64,000 nt of DNA from Streptomyces albidoflavus (GCF_000719955.1 NZ_JOII01000024.1:1-64000); one strand, 5' to 3'; positions 53,553-62,838 are shown, counted from the stretch's first letter. The notes: generated by a model from the letters alone, not told the origin. Made by a program: numbers and translations.

Positions 53553-54476
53553 GTGCAGCGTTACGACCGGCTCCGGTACATCCGCACGCTCGACCCGGCC
53601 GAGGACCACCTCGAGATCTACCGGCTCACCGCGGCCCTGGAGTTCCCCTGGGACTACACCCGCGCCCTCGAACTCGCCCTCTACCGCACCTACGCCGTCC
53701 CGAGCATCGGCCGCCTCCTCGCCGAGACCGCCGAACTGACCGAACGCACCCAGAAGCGGTACGACGACACCTCGCTCCTCCTCGACGCCGTGGTCGAGCA
53801 CGGCTTCGACCACGAACAGGGCCGCACCGCCATCCGGCGCATCAACCGCATGCACCGCAGCTACGACATCAGCAACGACGACATGCGGTACGTGCTGTGC
53901 ACCTTCGTCGTCGTCCCCAAGCGCTGGATCGACCGGTACGGCTGGCGCCGCCTCTCCCGCCACGAGGCCGAGGCCGCCGCCGCGTACTACCGCACCCTCG
54001 GCCGCCACATGGGCATCCAGGACCTCCCCGAGGACTACGCGGCCTTCGAGGAGTGCCTCGACTCCTACGAGCGCGCCCACTTCGGCTGGGACGAGAAGGC
54101 CCGCACCGTCTCCGACGCCACCCTGGACCTGATGGCGTCCTGGTACCCCAAGCCCCTCGCCCCACTGCTGCGCACCGCCACCCTCGCCCTCCTGGACGAC
54201 CCGCTCCTCGACGCCTTCCGCTACGACCACCCCGGCCCTCTCACCCGCCGCCTGGTCCGGGGCGCCGTGCGGCTGCGCGGCCGGGCGGTCCGGCTGATGA
54301 GCCCGCGCGTCGTGCCGCACTACGCACGGCAGAACCCGGAGATCAAGGGGTACCCGGACGGCTACCGCGTCGCCGAACTGGGCACCTTCCCGGTCCCCGG
54401 CGTGCGCGGCTGCCCCGTCCCGCACCAGGCGGCCCCCGAAGGGCGGACGGCCGACGCGGCGGCCGAGGAGGGCTGA
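53553..54476 (+). CDS. Oxygenase MpaB-family protein (DUF2236)
   Basis: 307 residues of the DUF2236/MpaB fold, all-helical. Recognisable blocks: YIRTLDPAEDHLEIYRLTAA, FPWDYTRALELALYRTYAVP, and INRMHRSYDISNDDMRYVLC with the conserved His/Asp cluster, then YGWRRLSRHEAEAAAAYY. Family members include the Lcp rubber oxygenase and MpaB, which bind heme b. The histidine pattern suggests heme binding, but the reaction is unknown. GTG 53553 is chosen because GGGGG lies upstream and it begins near the conserved region. Confidence 0.85.
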   Translation: MQRYDRLRYIRTLDPAEDHLEIYRLTAALEFPWDYTRALELALYRTYAVPSIGRLLAETAELTERTQKRYDDTSLLLDAVVEHGFDHEQGRTAIRRINRMHRSYDISNDDMRYVLCTFVVVPKRWIDRYGWRRLSRHEAEAAAAYYRTLGRHMGIQDLPEDYAAFEECLDSYERAHFGWDEKARTVSDATLDLMASWYPKPLAPLLRTATLALLDDPLLDAFRYDHPGPLTRRLVRGAVRLRGRAVRLMSPRVVPHYARQNPEIKGYPDGYRVAELGTFPVPGVRGCPVPHQAAPEGRTADAAAEEG

Positions 54477-54482
54477 GGCCGC

Positions 54483-55082
54483 TCAGCCCGTCCGCACGGC
54501 CAGCACCAGATACCGCTCCGGCTCGTCGGCGTACGACCGGACCCGCCAGCCGCCCGCCTCCAGCAGGGCCGTGACGGGGCCTTGGGCCCGCAGGTCGTCC
54601 GGGGCCACCGTGCGCCCCTGCCGGGCGGCGAGCGCGGCCCGGCCGATCGGGTGGAAGAGCGCCAGGGTGCCACCGGGACGCACCACCCGCGCCCACTCGC
54701 GGACCCCGGCCACGGGGTCCGCGAGGTGCGAGACCAATCCGGCCGCGAACACCGCGTCGAGCCCTCCGGTCCGCAACGGCAGCCGCTCCGCGTCCGCCAG
54801 CAGCAGCGCCCCCGCCTCCCGCCGGCCCGCCCGGACCGCCTCGGCCAGCATCGCCTCCGTCAGGTCGGCGCCCAGCACCGTCCCCGCCGGGCCCACCGCC
54901 GCGCGCAGCGCGGGCAGCGCCCGGCCGGTCCCGCACCCGGCGTCCAGGACCGCGTCCCCCGGGCGCGGCCCGAGCGCCCGCACGGCCGCCTCGTACGCCG
55001 GACCGTCGTCCGGAAAGCGGCTGTCCCAGGTGGCGGCACGCGGCGTGAAGAACTCCCGGACGTGTGTGTGATCGTGGCTCAT
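54483..55082 (-). CDS. Class I SAM-dependent methyltransferase
   Basis: 199 residues. The SAM-binding motif I is AVLDAGCGTGRALPAL near residue 47, followed by VLGADLTEAMLAEA (motif II acidic residue) and VVRPGGTLALFHPIGR. This is the UbiE/MenG-like small methyltransferase layout. The acceptor substrate is unknown. The C-terminus converges on the MpaB-like gene with only 6 nt between stop codons. Confidence 0.88.
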   Translation of the reverse strand: MSHDHTHVREFFTPRAATWDSRFPDDGPAYEAAVRALGPRPGDAVLDAGCGTGRALPALRAAVGPAGTVLGADLTEAMLAEAVRAGRREAGALLLADAERLPLRTGGLDAVFAAGLVSHLADPVAGVREWARVVRPGGTLALFHPIGRAALAARQGRTVAPDDLRAQGPVTALLEAGGWRVRSYADEPERYLVLAVRTG

Positions 55083-55269
55083 GCGCCCATGATCCCCCGC
55101 CGCCGCGCCACCCGCGTGGCCATCGGCTGTCCCCCGGTGATCGCGGTCCGACAGGCCCCGGCAGTTTGCGACCGCTTTCGAAACGCGCCCCCGCGGCCCG
55201 CCACCCGCCCGGCTAACGTCCCGGAGCCAGGGGAGCCCCCCGATCCACCGCCCGGAGACGAGAGCGCCG

Positions 55270-55848
55270 ATGAACGCAGTGCAGCCCACCGCCACCCGCG
55301 CCGGTGAACCGCCGATGACCCTGAAGGTCGTCGTCGCGGGCGGCTTCGGAGCCGGCAAGACCACCCTCGTCGGCGCGGTCAGCGAGATACGCCCGCTGCG
55401 CACCGAGGCCGAGCCGAGCGGTCCCGGCGCCCGCACCGGCGGCACCACCGTGGCCATGGACTACGGCCGGATCACCCTCAAGGACGGACTGGCCCTCTGC
55501 CTCTTCGGCACCCCCGGCCAGGACCGGTTCTGGTTCCTCTGGGACGACCTCGCCCACGGCGCCCTCGGCGCGGTCGTCCTCGCCGACACCCGCCGCCTGC
55601 CCGACTGCTTTCCGGCCGTCGACTACTTCGAGGACCGCGAGATCCCCTTCGTCGTCGCCGTTAACTGCTTCGGCGGCGTCCGCAGCCACCAGGGCGACGA
55701 CATCGCCGAAGCCCTCGACCTCGACCCCGGCACCCCGGTGGTCCTCTGCGACGCCCGCGACCGCGAGGCCGTCAGGGACGTCCTGGTCAGCCTGGTGGAG
55801 TACGCGGGACGGCAGCACGCCGCCCGCCTGCTGGCCGCCGTGGGGTGA
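55270..55848 (+). CDS. CvnD-type conservon GTP-binding protein
   Basis: A 192-residue small GTPase of the Streptomyces conservon D class, MglA-like. The P-loop is VAGGFGAGKTTL near residue 24, RTGGTTVAMDYG is the switch I/G2 region, LFGTPGQDRFWFLW is the G3/switch II, and VVAVNCFGG occupies the G4 position. Complete conservons encode CvnA (kinase-like), B, C and D in a row; here D stands alone, and a CvnB-like partner follows after an oppositely oriented gene. Confidence 0.9.
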   Translation: MNAVQPTATRAGEPPMTLKVVVAGGFGAGKTTLVGAVSEIRPLRTEAEPSGPGARTGGTTVAMDYGRITLKDGLALCLFGTPGQDRFWFLWDDLAHGALGAVVLADTRRLPDCFPAVDYFEDREIPFVVAVNCFGGVRSHQGDDIAEALDLDPGTPVVLCDARDREAVRDVLVSLVEYAGRQHAARLLAAVG

Positions 55849-55875
55849 GCGTCCGCAGGCGGGGCGTCGGCCTGC

Positions 55876-56304
55876 TCAGGCGGTCAGGTCCGCCATGGCC
55901 GTGGCCTTCTCCACCGTGACCCGCACCAGGAGTTCGCCGGGCACCGCGTTGCGGGCGCCGAACTCCTCGGCCTTCTCCTCGCCGACGTAGCGGGCGGCGA
56001 TCCGGGTCGCCCAGCGGAGCAGCTCGGCCGGGTCCTCGCTCAGCTGGACCCGGCCCTGGAGCACCGCGAAGGAGAACGGCGGCCGTTCGTCGTCCACACA
56101 GAGCGCCACCCGGCCGTCCCGGGCCAGATTGCGGCCTTTCACCGTGGCCGCTCCCGTGTTGAACACCACGTCCCCGCCGTCCAGAACGAACCAGACCGGG
56201 GCGATATGGGGGCTCCCGTCCGCCCGTACCGTGGCCACTTTGGCGGTCCGCGTGCCTTCCGAGACGAATGCGCGCCATGCTGCTTCAGTCATCTTCTGAG
56301 CCAT
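55876..56304 (-). CDS. PPOX-class F420/FMN-dependent oxidoreductase
   Basis: A 142-residue split-barrel flavin/deazaflavin protein of the PPOX family. GTRTAKVATVRADGSPHIAP (residues 17-36) is the typical first strand pair, then VFNTGAATVKGRNLARDG, the phosphate-binding loop in F420-dependent members, and a C-terminal ARYVGEEKAEEF. Substrate unknown. ATG 56304 has GAGGAC upstream. It sits antisense between the conservon D and B genes, converging with the former. Confidence 0.9.
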   Translation of the reverse strand: MAQKMTEAAWRAFVSEGTRTAKVATVRADGSPHIAPVWFVLDGGDVVFNTGAATVKGRNLARDGRVALCVDDERPPFSFAVLQGRVQLSEDPAELLRWATRIAARYVGEEKAEEFGARNAVPGELLVRVTVEKATAMADLTA

Positions 56305-56397
56305 GTCCTCATCATGCTTGCCCGGACGGCGGCAGTGGTGAAGGCTTGCGGACCAGATCCTCCGGTCAGGGGGACGGACACGGGGAGAGACCGGATC

Positions 56398-56817
56398 ATG
56401 GCACAGAAAAAGGGACTCGGCTGGTTGCTCGACGACCTCACCCAGCGGGTGAGCTTCGTCCGCCACGCCCTCGTCCTCTCCAACGACGGCCTGGTCACCG
56501 GGGCCAGCAGCGGCCTCGCCCGGGAGGACGCCGAGCACCTCGCGGCGGTCTCCTCCGGCCTGCACAGCCTCGCCAAGGGCTCCGGCCAGCACTTCCGGGC
56601 CGGCGGGGTGCGGCAGACGATGATCGAGTTCGACGACGCTGTCCTCTTCGTGACCGCCGCGGGCGACGGCAGTTGCCTGTGCGTCCTCAGCTCGGCCGAC
56701 GCCGACCTCGGCCTGGTCGCCTACGAGATGACGCTCCTCGTCAACCGGGTGGGCGAACACCTCGGCGTGGACGTACGCATCCCGGAGAGCCGCCCGGGCG
56801 GACTGCTCGGCCGCTGA
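56398..56817 (+). CDS. Roadblock/LC7-domain protein (CvnB-like)
   Basis: A 139-residue single roadblock/LC7 domain: LGWLLDDLTQRVSFVRHALV opens it, followed by LSNDGLVTGASSGL and the central strand MIEFDDAVLFVTAAGDGS. Such MglB/CvnB proteins bind and activate the cognate CvnD/MglA GTPase, so the CvnD gene 550 nt upstream is the obvious partner. ATG 56398 has GGGGAGAG upstream. Confidence 0.9.
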   Translation: MAQKKGLGWLLDDLTQRVSFVRHALVLSNDGLVTGASSGLAREDAEHLAAVSSGLHSLAKGSGQHFRAGGVRQTMIEFDDAVLFVTAAGDGSCLCVLSSADADLGLVAYEMTLLVNRVGEHLGVDVRIPESRPGGLLGR

Positions 56818-56844
56818 CCTGCGGCGTTGCCGAGGCCGGTGGAG

Positions 56845-56853
56845 TTATCCACA
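56845..56853 (+). other. Isolated DnaA-box-like 9-mer
   Basis: TTATCCACA matches the E. coli DnaA-box consensus exactly (Streptomyces boxes are usually TTGTCCACA). It lies between the roadblock gene and the next gene. No cluster of boxes is present, so this is not an origin; it may be chance or a regulatory site. Confidence 0.3.
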
Positions 56854-56926
56854 GGCCCGGCGAGATCCCCGGGACACGGTTACGGTTCTTTTCCAGGGCA
56901 AACCACCGCTCACGGGGAGAACCGCC

Positions 56927-57931
56927 ATGCATCCTGACCTTTCCTCAGCCGTACCCGCGCCGCGCGCCGTTCACGGGCCGTCACCACTTCCCTGGACCGG
57001 TCCACCGGGCCCGCCCGACGCGGCACCCCCGCTGAGCGCCGAGGCCGCGGCCCACGCGCTCGGAGTGCGGCAGAGCGAGATCGAGACAGCCGTCGGCCTC
57101 GGCCTGCTCGCCACCACCGGGAGGACCGGGGAGCCCGGGGAGCGGCCCAAGGTGCCCGCCTCCGAGATCGGCCGGCTCCTCCCGTCCGTCGACCACCCCG
57201 ACGGCCTGCGCGCCCAGGTGGCCACGACCGGGGCGCGGGACGGCGCCGCGCTGCTCGGCATCACCGAGGAACGCTTCGCCAAGCTCGCCAGACTCGGCCT
57301 GCTCACTCCGGTCCGCTGCCACCTCAACCGCTACCACCGCGTCGTCTGGCGCTACCTCGCCGACGAACTCCGCGCCGTCCGCCGCCACCAGGCACCCCAC
57401 CTGACCGGCCAGCTCCCTCCGCCGCTGCGCCGACTCCTCGCCACCGGCGACGACGCGCGGCCCCGCACCTGGCGTCGCCGGGTCCTGGCCCAGCGCCTCG
57501 GCCGCGCCGGCACCACCTGGGAGCGGGCCGCCGCCGTGGCCGCGCTCCTGCCCCCCTCCCACACCACCGCTCTGCTGACCCCCGACGAGCGGCGGTGTCT
57601 CGACGCCGCCCGGCCCCGCCCGCTGTTCGCCCGGGCCAGAAGCGGAGCCGCCGAACGCCTCCTCGAACCCCTCACCCGGGCGCTCCCCGGCCCCGAGACG
57701 GAGCAGTACGCGGCCGAGTTCGCCGAACTGCTCGACGAGGCCCGGACGACGGCGCGCCCGCCGCACCGCGTCCCGCGCAGGCGTTCCGCCGGGCGGCTGC
57801 GCAGGCCCACACCGACGCGCCCGCCCCAGTCCCCGGGCCCCGGCTCCACCGGTCCCGCCCGCAGGCACGGGCAGGACCGGGTCCGGCAGGCCACGGGTGG
57901 TCAGGACAGGTCGTCCAGATCCCTCGCGTAG
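56927..57931 (+). CDS. DUF6397-like actinobacterial protein
   Basis: 334 residues, cytosolic. A Pro-rich N-terminus precedes two MerR/excisionase-like helix-turn-helix stretches: SAEAAAHALGVRQSEIETAV (about 38-57) and AALLGITEERFAKLARLGLL (about 105-124). The middle, RRRVLAQRLGRAGTTWERAA, is helical. The C-terminal ~60 residues are Arg/Pro-rich and disordered. I assign it to the DUF6397 family from memory, without certainty. GGGGAG precedes ATG. Its last 31 nt overlap the convergent TPR gene. Confidence 0.75.
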   Translation: MHPDLSSAVPAPRAVHGPSPLPWTGPPGPPDAAPPLSAEAAAHALGVRQSEIETAVGLGLLATTGRTGEPGERPKVPASEIGRLLPSVDHPDGLRAQVATTGARDGAALLGITEERFAKLARLGLLTPVRCHLNRYHRVVWRYLADELRAVRRHQAPHLTGQLPPPLRRLLATGDDARPRTWRRRVLAQRLGRAGTTWERAAAVAALLPPSHTTALLTPDERRCLDAARPRPLFARARSGAAERLLEPLTRALPGPETEQYAAEFAELLDEARTTARPPHRVPRRRSAGRLRRPTPTRPPQSPGPGSTGPARRHGQDRVRQATGGQDRSSRSLA

Positions 57932-58434
57932 TGCCGGATCGCCCGCTCGTAGGCGGTGACCCCCGGGTCGGCGCTGGTGTCGGCCACCACGGTCAGCGCC
58001 AGCTCCAGGGCCTCCTTGGGGCGGCCGGCGCTGTACAGGGCCAGGGCGAGGAAGGTGCGCAGCGCCGCGTCGTCCGGGAACTCCCGTACCCCGTCGCCGA
58101 GCGTGGCCACCGCCTCCTCGGCGCGGTCCAGCACCCGGTAGGTCGAACCGAGACCGAGCAGCGCCCCGCGCCGGTCGGCCTCGGAGAGCCCGGGCAGGGC
58201 GAGCGCCCGCCGGTAGTGGGGGACGGCCTCCGCCTCCAGGCCGAGCACGTCGTGGGTCCACGCCGTCTGATAGGCGACCTCGGCGTCCCCGGGGTGCTCG
58301 GCCCCGAGCCGCACCAGCAGCTCACGGGCCTCCTCGGGGCGTCCGTCCGCACGCAGCCGGACCGCCGCGCCGAGCCGGTCCGCCAGGCCCCCGGGGCGGC
58401 CGGGTGCCTGCCCGGCCCGCTCCGCCGCACTCAC
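57901..58434 (-). CDS. Tetratricopeptide-repeat protein
   Basis: 177 residues with about three to four TPR units: GRPEEARELLVRLGAEHPGD, GLEAEAVPHYRRALALPGLS, DRAEEAVATLGDGVREFPDD and GRPKEALELALTVVADTSAD. The GTG start overlaps the thioesterase stop codon (GTGA), showing translational coupling to tesB. It is probably a protein-interaction scaffold; partner unknown. Confidence 0.85.
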   Translation of the reverse strand: MSAAERAGQAPGRPGGLADRLGAAVRLRADGRPEEARELLVRLGAEHPGDAEVAYQTAWTHDVLGLEAEAVPHYRRALALPGLSEADRRGALLGLGSTYRVLDRAEEAVATLGDGVREFPDDAALRTFLALALYSAGRPKEALELALTVVADTSADPGVTAYERAIRHYARDLDDLS

Positions 58435-59303
58435 CGGGAGAGCTCCCGGAACAGCCCCTCCTGGACGACCGAGACGAGGAGGTTCCCCTCGCGGTCGTAG
58501 ATCCGGCCGCGGGCGAGGCCGCGGCCGCCGGTGGCGACCGGGGACTCCTGGTCGTACAGGAACCACTCGTCGGCCCGGAAGGGGCGGTGGAACCACATGG
58601 CGTGGTCCAGCGAGGCCATGTCGAAGCCGCGCGGGCCCCAGAGCGGCTCGACGGGGATGCGGACGGCGTCCAGCAGCGTCATGTCACTGGCGTACGTCAG
58701 GGCACAGGTGTGCACCAGCGGGTCGTCACCGAGCGGTCCGACCGCGCGCATCCACACCGCGCTGCGCGGCTCCGCGTCCTGGATCTCCTCCGGCGACCAG
58801 CGCAGCCGGTCCACGTACCGGATGTCGAAGGGCTGGCGGCGCGCCATCCGCTCCAGTGCCTCCGGCAGTTCGCCGAGGTGTTCGCGGACCTCCTCCGCGA
58901 CGGTCGGCAGCGTCTCCGGGTCCGGCACCACCCGGGCCGGGGGCAGCTGGTGGGTGAAGCCGCCCTCCTCCGGCTTGTGGAAGGAGGCCGTCAGGTTGAA
59001 GATCGTCCGGCCCTCCTGCACCGCGGTGACCCGGCGCGTGGTGAACGACCGGCCGTCGCGCACCCGTTCCACCTGGTACACGATCGGCACCCCGGGCCTC
59101 CCGGGCCGCAGGAAGTAGGCGTGCAACGAGTGGACCGGCCGGTCGCCCTCGGTGGTCCGCCCGGCCGCGACCAGCGCCTGGCCGGCGACCTGGCCGCCGA
59201 AGACGCGCTGCAGCGACTCCTGGGGGCTGCGCCCCCGGAAGATGTTGACCTCGATCCGCTCCAGGTCCAGCAGATCCACCAGCCGTTCGGCGGCGTTCGT
59301 CAT
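58431..59303 (-). CDS. tesB: Acyl-CoA thioesterase II
   Basis: A 290-residue double hot-dog thioesterase hydrolysing medium/long-chain acyl-CoAs. LVDLLDLERIEVNIFRG and QRVFGGQVAGQALVAA are the N-terminal TesB signatures, with VHSLHAYFLRPGRP. The second hot-dog contains SLDHAMWFHRPFRADEWFLY, with the catalytic-triad Asp in its LDHAMWFHRP region. It heads a two-gene operon with the TPR protein. Confidence 0.95.
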   Translation of the reverse strand: MTNAAERLVDLLDLERIEVNIFRGRSPQESLQRVFGGQVAGQALVAAGRTTEGDRPVHSLHAYFLRPGRPGVPIVYQVERVRDGRSFTTRRVTAVQEGRTIFNLTASFHKPEEGGFTHQLPPARVVPDPETLPTVAEEVREHLGELPEALERMARRQPFDIRYVDRLRWSPEEIQDAEPRSAVWMRAVGPLGDDPLVHTCALTYASDMTLLDAVRIPVEPLWGPRGFDMASLDHAMWFHRPFRADEWFLYDQESPVATGGRGLARGRIYDREGNLLVSVVQEGLFRELSR

Positions 59304-59346
59304 GTTCCGTTCTCTCCCGTGTCCCGTAGGCCCGATCGGCCCCGCA

Positions 59347-61860
59347 CTACAGCCGGCCGACGTCGGTGACCCGGACCACGGCCCGGCCCTCCGCGTCGGA
59401 GGCGGCCAGGTCGACCTCGGCGCTGATGCCCCAGTCGCGGTCGCCGTTCGGGTCCTCGAAGGTCTGCCGGACCCGCCACAGCTCGTCCTCGGGCCGCTCC
59501 TCGATGAGCAGCAGCTTGGGGCCGCGGGCGTCGGGACCCGTACCGAGGTCGTCGTACTCGTCCCAGTACGCGTCCATCGCCTCGCCCCACCGCTCGGCGG
59601 TCCACCCGGCGTCGCCGTCCAGCTCGCCCAGCTCCGCGACGTTGTCCAGGGCGGCCAGCTCCACGCGGCGGAACATGGCGTTGCGCACCAGCACCCGGAA
59701 GGCGCGGGCGTTGGCCGTCACCGGCTTCACCTGGTCGGCCTTCTCGCGGGCCTCGTCCGCCGTCATGTCCTCCGGGTTGGCGAGCTGCTCCCACTCGTCG
59801 AGCAGACTGGAGTCGACCTGGCGCACCAGCTCGCCCAGCCACGCCGTCAGGTCCTCCAGGTCCTCCGACTTCAGGTCGTCGGGGACGGTGTGCTCCAGCG
59901 CCTTGTAGGCACTGGCCAGGTAGCGCAGCACGATGCCCTCGGTCCGCGCCAGCTCGTAGAAGGAGACGTACTCCGTGAAGGAGAGCGCCCGTTCGTACAT
60001 GTCACGGATGACCGACTTCGGCGACAGCGGGTGGTCGCCGACCCAGGGGTGGCTCTGCCGGTAGGTGTCGTAGGCGTGGAAGAGCAGCTCCTCCAGCGGC
60101 TTGGGGTGGGAGATCTCCTGGAGCCGCTCCATCCGCTCCTCGTACTCCACCCCGTCGGCCTTCATCGCCGCGACCGCCTCGCCGCGCGCCTTGTTCTGCT
60201 GCGCGTGCAGGATCTGGCGCGGGTCGTCCAGCGTCGACTCGACCACCGAGACCATGTCCAGCGCGTACGAGGGCGACTCCGGGTCGAGGAGGTCGAAGGC
60301 GGCCAGCGCGAAGGTGGAGAGCGGCTGGTTGAGGGCGAAGTCCTGCTGGAGGTCGACGGTGAGCCGGACGATGCGGCCCTCGGCGTCGGGCGCGTCCAGC
60401 TTCTCCACGATCCCGCCGTCGAGCAGTGAGCGGTAGATGGCGATCGCCCGGCGGATGTGGCGCAGCTGCTGCCTGCGCGGCTCGTGGTTGTCCTCCAGCA
60501 GGTGGCGCATCGCCTCGAAGGCGTTGCCCGGCCGGGCGATGACCGACAGCAGCATCGTGTGGGTGACCCGGAAACGCGAGGTCAGCGGCTCCGGCTCGGA
60601 GGCGATCAGCTTCTCGAAGGTCTGCTCCGACCAGGCGACGAACCCCTCGGGCGCCTTCTTGCGGACCACCTTGCGCCGCTTCTTCGGGTCGTCACCGGCC
60701 TTGGCCAGCGCCTTCTCGTTCTCCACCACGTGCTCCGGCGCCTGCGCCACCACCAGCCCGGCGGTGTCGAAACCGGCCCGGCCGGCGCGGCCCGCGATCT
60801 GGTGGAACTCACGGTTGCGCAGCACCCGCACCCGGGTGCCGTCGTACTTGGTGAGCGCGGTGAACAGCACCGTACGGATCGGCACGTTGACGCCGACGCC
60901 GAGCGTGTCCGTCCCGCAGATCACCTTGAGCAGCCCGGCCTGGGCCAGCCGCTCCACCAGCCGCCGGTACTTCGGCAGCATCCCCGCGTGGTGCACGCCG
61001 ATGCCGTGCCGGACGTACCGGGAGAGGTTCCGGCCGAACTTGGTGGTGAAGCGGAAGTTGCCGATCAGCTCGGCGATGCGGTCCTTCTCCTCGCGCGTGC
61101 ACATGTTGATGCTCATCAGCGCCTGCGCCCGCTCCACCGCCTGGGCCTGCGTGAAGTGCACGATGTAGACCGGCGCCTGGCGGGTGTCGAGCAGCTCGGT
61201 CAGGGTCTCGGTCAGCGGCGTCGTCCGGTACTCGTACGACAGCGGCACCGGGCGGGTCGCCGAGCGGACCACCGAGGTGGGGCGGCCGGTGCGGCGCGTC
61301 AGGTCCTTCTCGAACATGGCGACGTCGCCGAGGGTCGCCGACATCAGCACGAACTGCGCCTGGGGCAGCTCCAGCAGCGGGATCTGCCAGGCCCAGCCCC
61401 GGTCCTGCTCCGCGTAGAAGTGGAACTCGTCCATCACGACCTGGCCGACGTCGGCCGCGCGCCCGTCCCGCAGCGCGATCGAGGCGAGCACCTCGGCGGT
61501 GCAGCAGATCACCGGCGCGTCGGCGTTGACCGAGGCGTCGCCGGTGAGCATGCCGACGTTCTCGGTGCCGAACATCTTGCAGAGGTCGAAGAACTTCTCC
61601 GAGACCAGCGCCTTGATCGGCGCGGTGTAGAACGTCACCTTGTCCTGGGCCAGTGCCGCGAAGTGCGCGCCCGCTGCGACCAGGCTCTTCCCCGAACCGG
61701 TCGGCGTGGACAAGATCACATTGGCCCCGGAGACCACCTCGATCAGCGCCTCCTCCTGAGCCGGATAGAGGGTGATGCCCCGTTCCTCGACCCAGGACGA
61801 GAAGGCGTCGAAGAGGGCATCGGGGTCGGCGTCCGGCGGCAGCTGATCGATAAGGGTCAC
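59347..61860 (-). CDS. Ski2-like DEAD/DEAH-box RNA helicase (with DUF3516-type C-terminus)
   Basis: 837 residues. ILSTPTGSGKSLVAAGAHF (motif I), DEFHFY (variant motif II), LMSATLGDVAMFEKDL (motif III), VICGTDTLGVGVNVPIRTVL and HQIAGRAGRAGFDTAG (motif VI) define a Ski2-like helicase. The C-terminal ~380 residues are a helical region found in actinobacterial homologues (DUF3516). The likely role is RNA processing or decay, inferred from the family. GTG 61860 has GGGGGC upstream; the longer frame from 62046 overlaps the divergent gene. Confidence 0.92.
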   Translation of the reverse strand: MTLIDQLPPDADPDALFDAFSSWVEERGITLYPAQEEALIEVVSGANVILSTPTGSGKSLVAAGAHFAALAQDKVTFYTAPIKALVSEKFFDLCKMFGTENVGMLTGDASVNADAPVICCTAEVLASIALRDGRAADVGQVVMDEFHFYAEQDRGWAWQIPLLELPQAQFVLMSATLGDVAMFEKDLTRRTGRPTSVVRSATRPVPLSYEYRTTPLTETLTELLDTRQAPVYIVHFTQAQAVERAQALMSINMCTREEKDRIAELIGNFRFTTKFGRNLSRYVRHGIGVHHAGMLPKYRRLVERLAQAGLLKVICGTDTLGVGVNVPIRTVLFTALTKYDGTRVRVLRNREFHQIAGRAGRAGFDTAGLVVAQAPEHVVENEKALAKAGDDPKKRRKVVRKKAPEGFVAWSEQTFEKLIASEPEPLTSRFRVTHTMLLSVIARPGNAFEAMRHLLEDNHEPRRQQLRHIRRAIAIYRSLLDGGIVEKLDAPDAEGRIVRLTVDLQQDFALNQPLSTFALAAFDLLDPESPSYALDMVSVVESTLDDPRQILHAQQNKARGEAVAAMKADGVEYEERMERLQEISHPKPLEELLFHAYDTYRQSHPWVGDHPLSPKSVIRDMYERALSFTEYVSFYELARTEGIVLRYLASAYKALEHTVPDDLKSEDLEDLTAWLGELVRQVDSSLLDEWEQLANPEDMTADEAREKADQVKPVTANARAFRVLVRNAMFRRVELAALDNVAELGELDGDAGWTAERWGEAMDAYWDEYDDLGTGPDARGPKLLLIEERPEDELWRVRQTFEDPNGDRDWGISAEVDLAASDAEGRAVVRVTDVGRL

Positions 61861-62028
61861 GCCCCCATCTTGCCTTCCTTCTGTACCGATCACGGAATCG
61901 GACGACCGTGCGAAGATCATCGGCGCTAAGGTGAACCGCCAACTGGGCAGCGAACAGAAGCGATCCGACGCGACCCCTGCCCACGGGACGACACACGGAC
62001 AGCGGAAACAAGGGGCGGGGACACAGCC

Positions 62029-62820
62029 ATGATGGGACCGGCGCACTCACTGTCGGGAGCAGCGGCCTGGCTGGGCGTGGGAGCGCTCGCCACCGCGATG
62101 GGCCACACCATGCCGTGGCCGGTACTGGTCACCGGCGCGCTCATCTGCGCGGGCGCCGCCCTCGCGCCCGACCTCGACCACAAGTCGGCGACGATCTCCC
62201 GCGCCTTCGGCCCCATATCCCGCGGCCTCTGCGAGATCATCGACCGGCTCTCGGCAGCCGTCTACAAGGCCACCCGGGGCAAGGGCGACCCCCGGCGCAA
62301 CGGCGGCCACCGCACCCTCACCCACACCTGGGTCTGGGCGGTCCTGGTCGGCGCGGGAGCCTCCGCCGCCGCGGTCTTCGGCGGACGGTGGGCGGTGCTC
62401 GGCATCCTCTTCGTCCACCTGGTCCTCGCCGTGGAGGGACTGCTCTGGCGGCACGCGCGGGTCTCCAGCGACGTCCTGGTCTGGCTGCTGGGCGCCGCCG
62501 GCGCCTGGATCATCGCGGGCATCCTGGACCAGCCCGGCAACGGCGCGGGCTGGCTCTTCACCGAACCGGGCCAGGAGTACCTGTGGCTGGGTCTGCCGAT
62601 CATCCTCGGTGCTCTGGTGCACGACATCGGTGACGCGCTGACCGTCTCCGGCTGCCCCATCCTGTGGCCCATCCCCGTCGGACGCCGTTTCTGGTATCCG
62701 GTGGGCCCGCCGAAGTTCATGCGCTTCAAGGCGGGAAGCTGGGTGGAGGTCAAGGTGCTGATGCCCGCGTTCATGCTGCTCGGAGGGGTGGGCGCGGTCG
62801 CCGCGCTCAACCTCGTCTGA
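62029..62820 (+). CDS. YdjM/DUF457-type membrane-bound metal-dependent hydrolase
   Basis: 263 residues with about six membrane helices. GPAHSLSGAAAWLGVGALA opens it, ALAPDLDHKSATISRAF gives the conserved Pro-Asp-x-Asp-His motif, and GGHRTLTHTWVWAV the second His/Thr motif; both are expected metal ligands. LGALVHDIGDALTVSG near residue 200 is the third. Family function is unproven, though the E. coli member is LexA-regulated. Two adjacent ATG codons (62029, 62032) are possible starts. Confidence 0.88.
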   Translation: MMGPAHSLSGAAAWLGVGALATAMGHTMPWPVLVTGALICAGAALAPDLDHKSATISRAFGPISRGLCEIIDRLSAAVYKATRGKGDPRRNGGHRTLTHTWVWAVLVGAGASAAAVFGGRWAVLGILFVHLVLAVEGLLWRHARVSSDVLVWLLGAAGAWIIAGILDQPGNGAGWLFTEPGQEYLWLGLPIILGALVHDIGDALTVSGCPILWPIPVGRRFWYPVGPPKFMRFKAGSWVEVKVLMPAFMLLGGVGAVAALNLV

Positions 62821-62838
62821 GCGGCGGGAACGGCCGTC

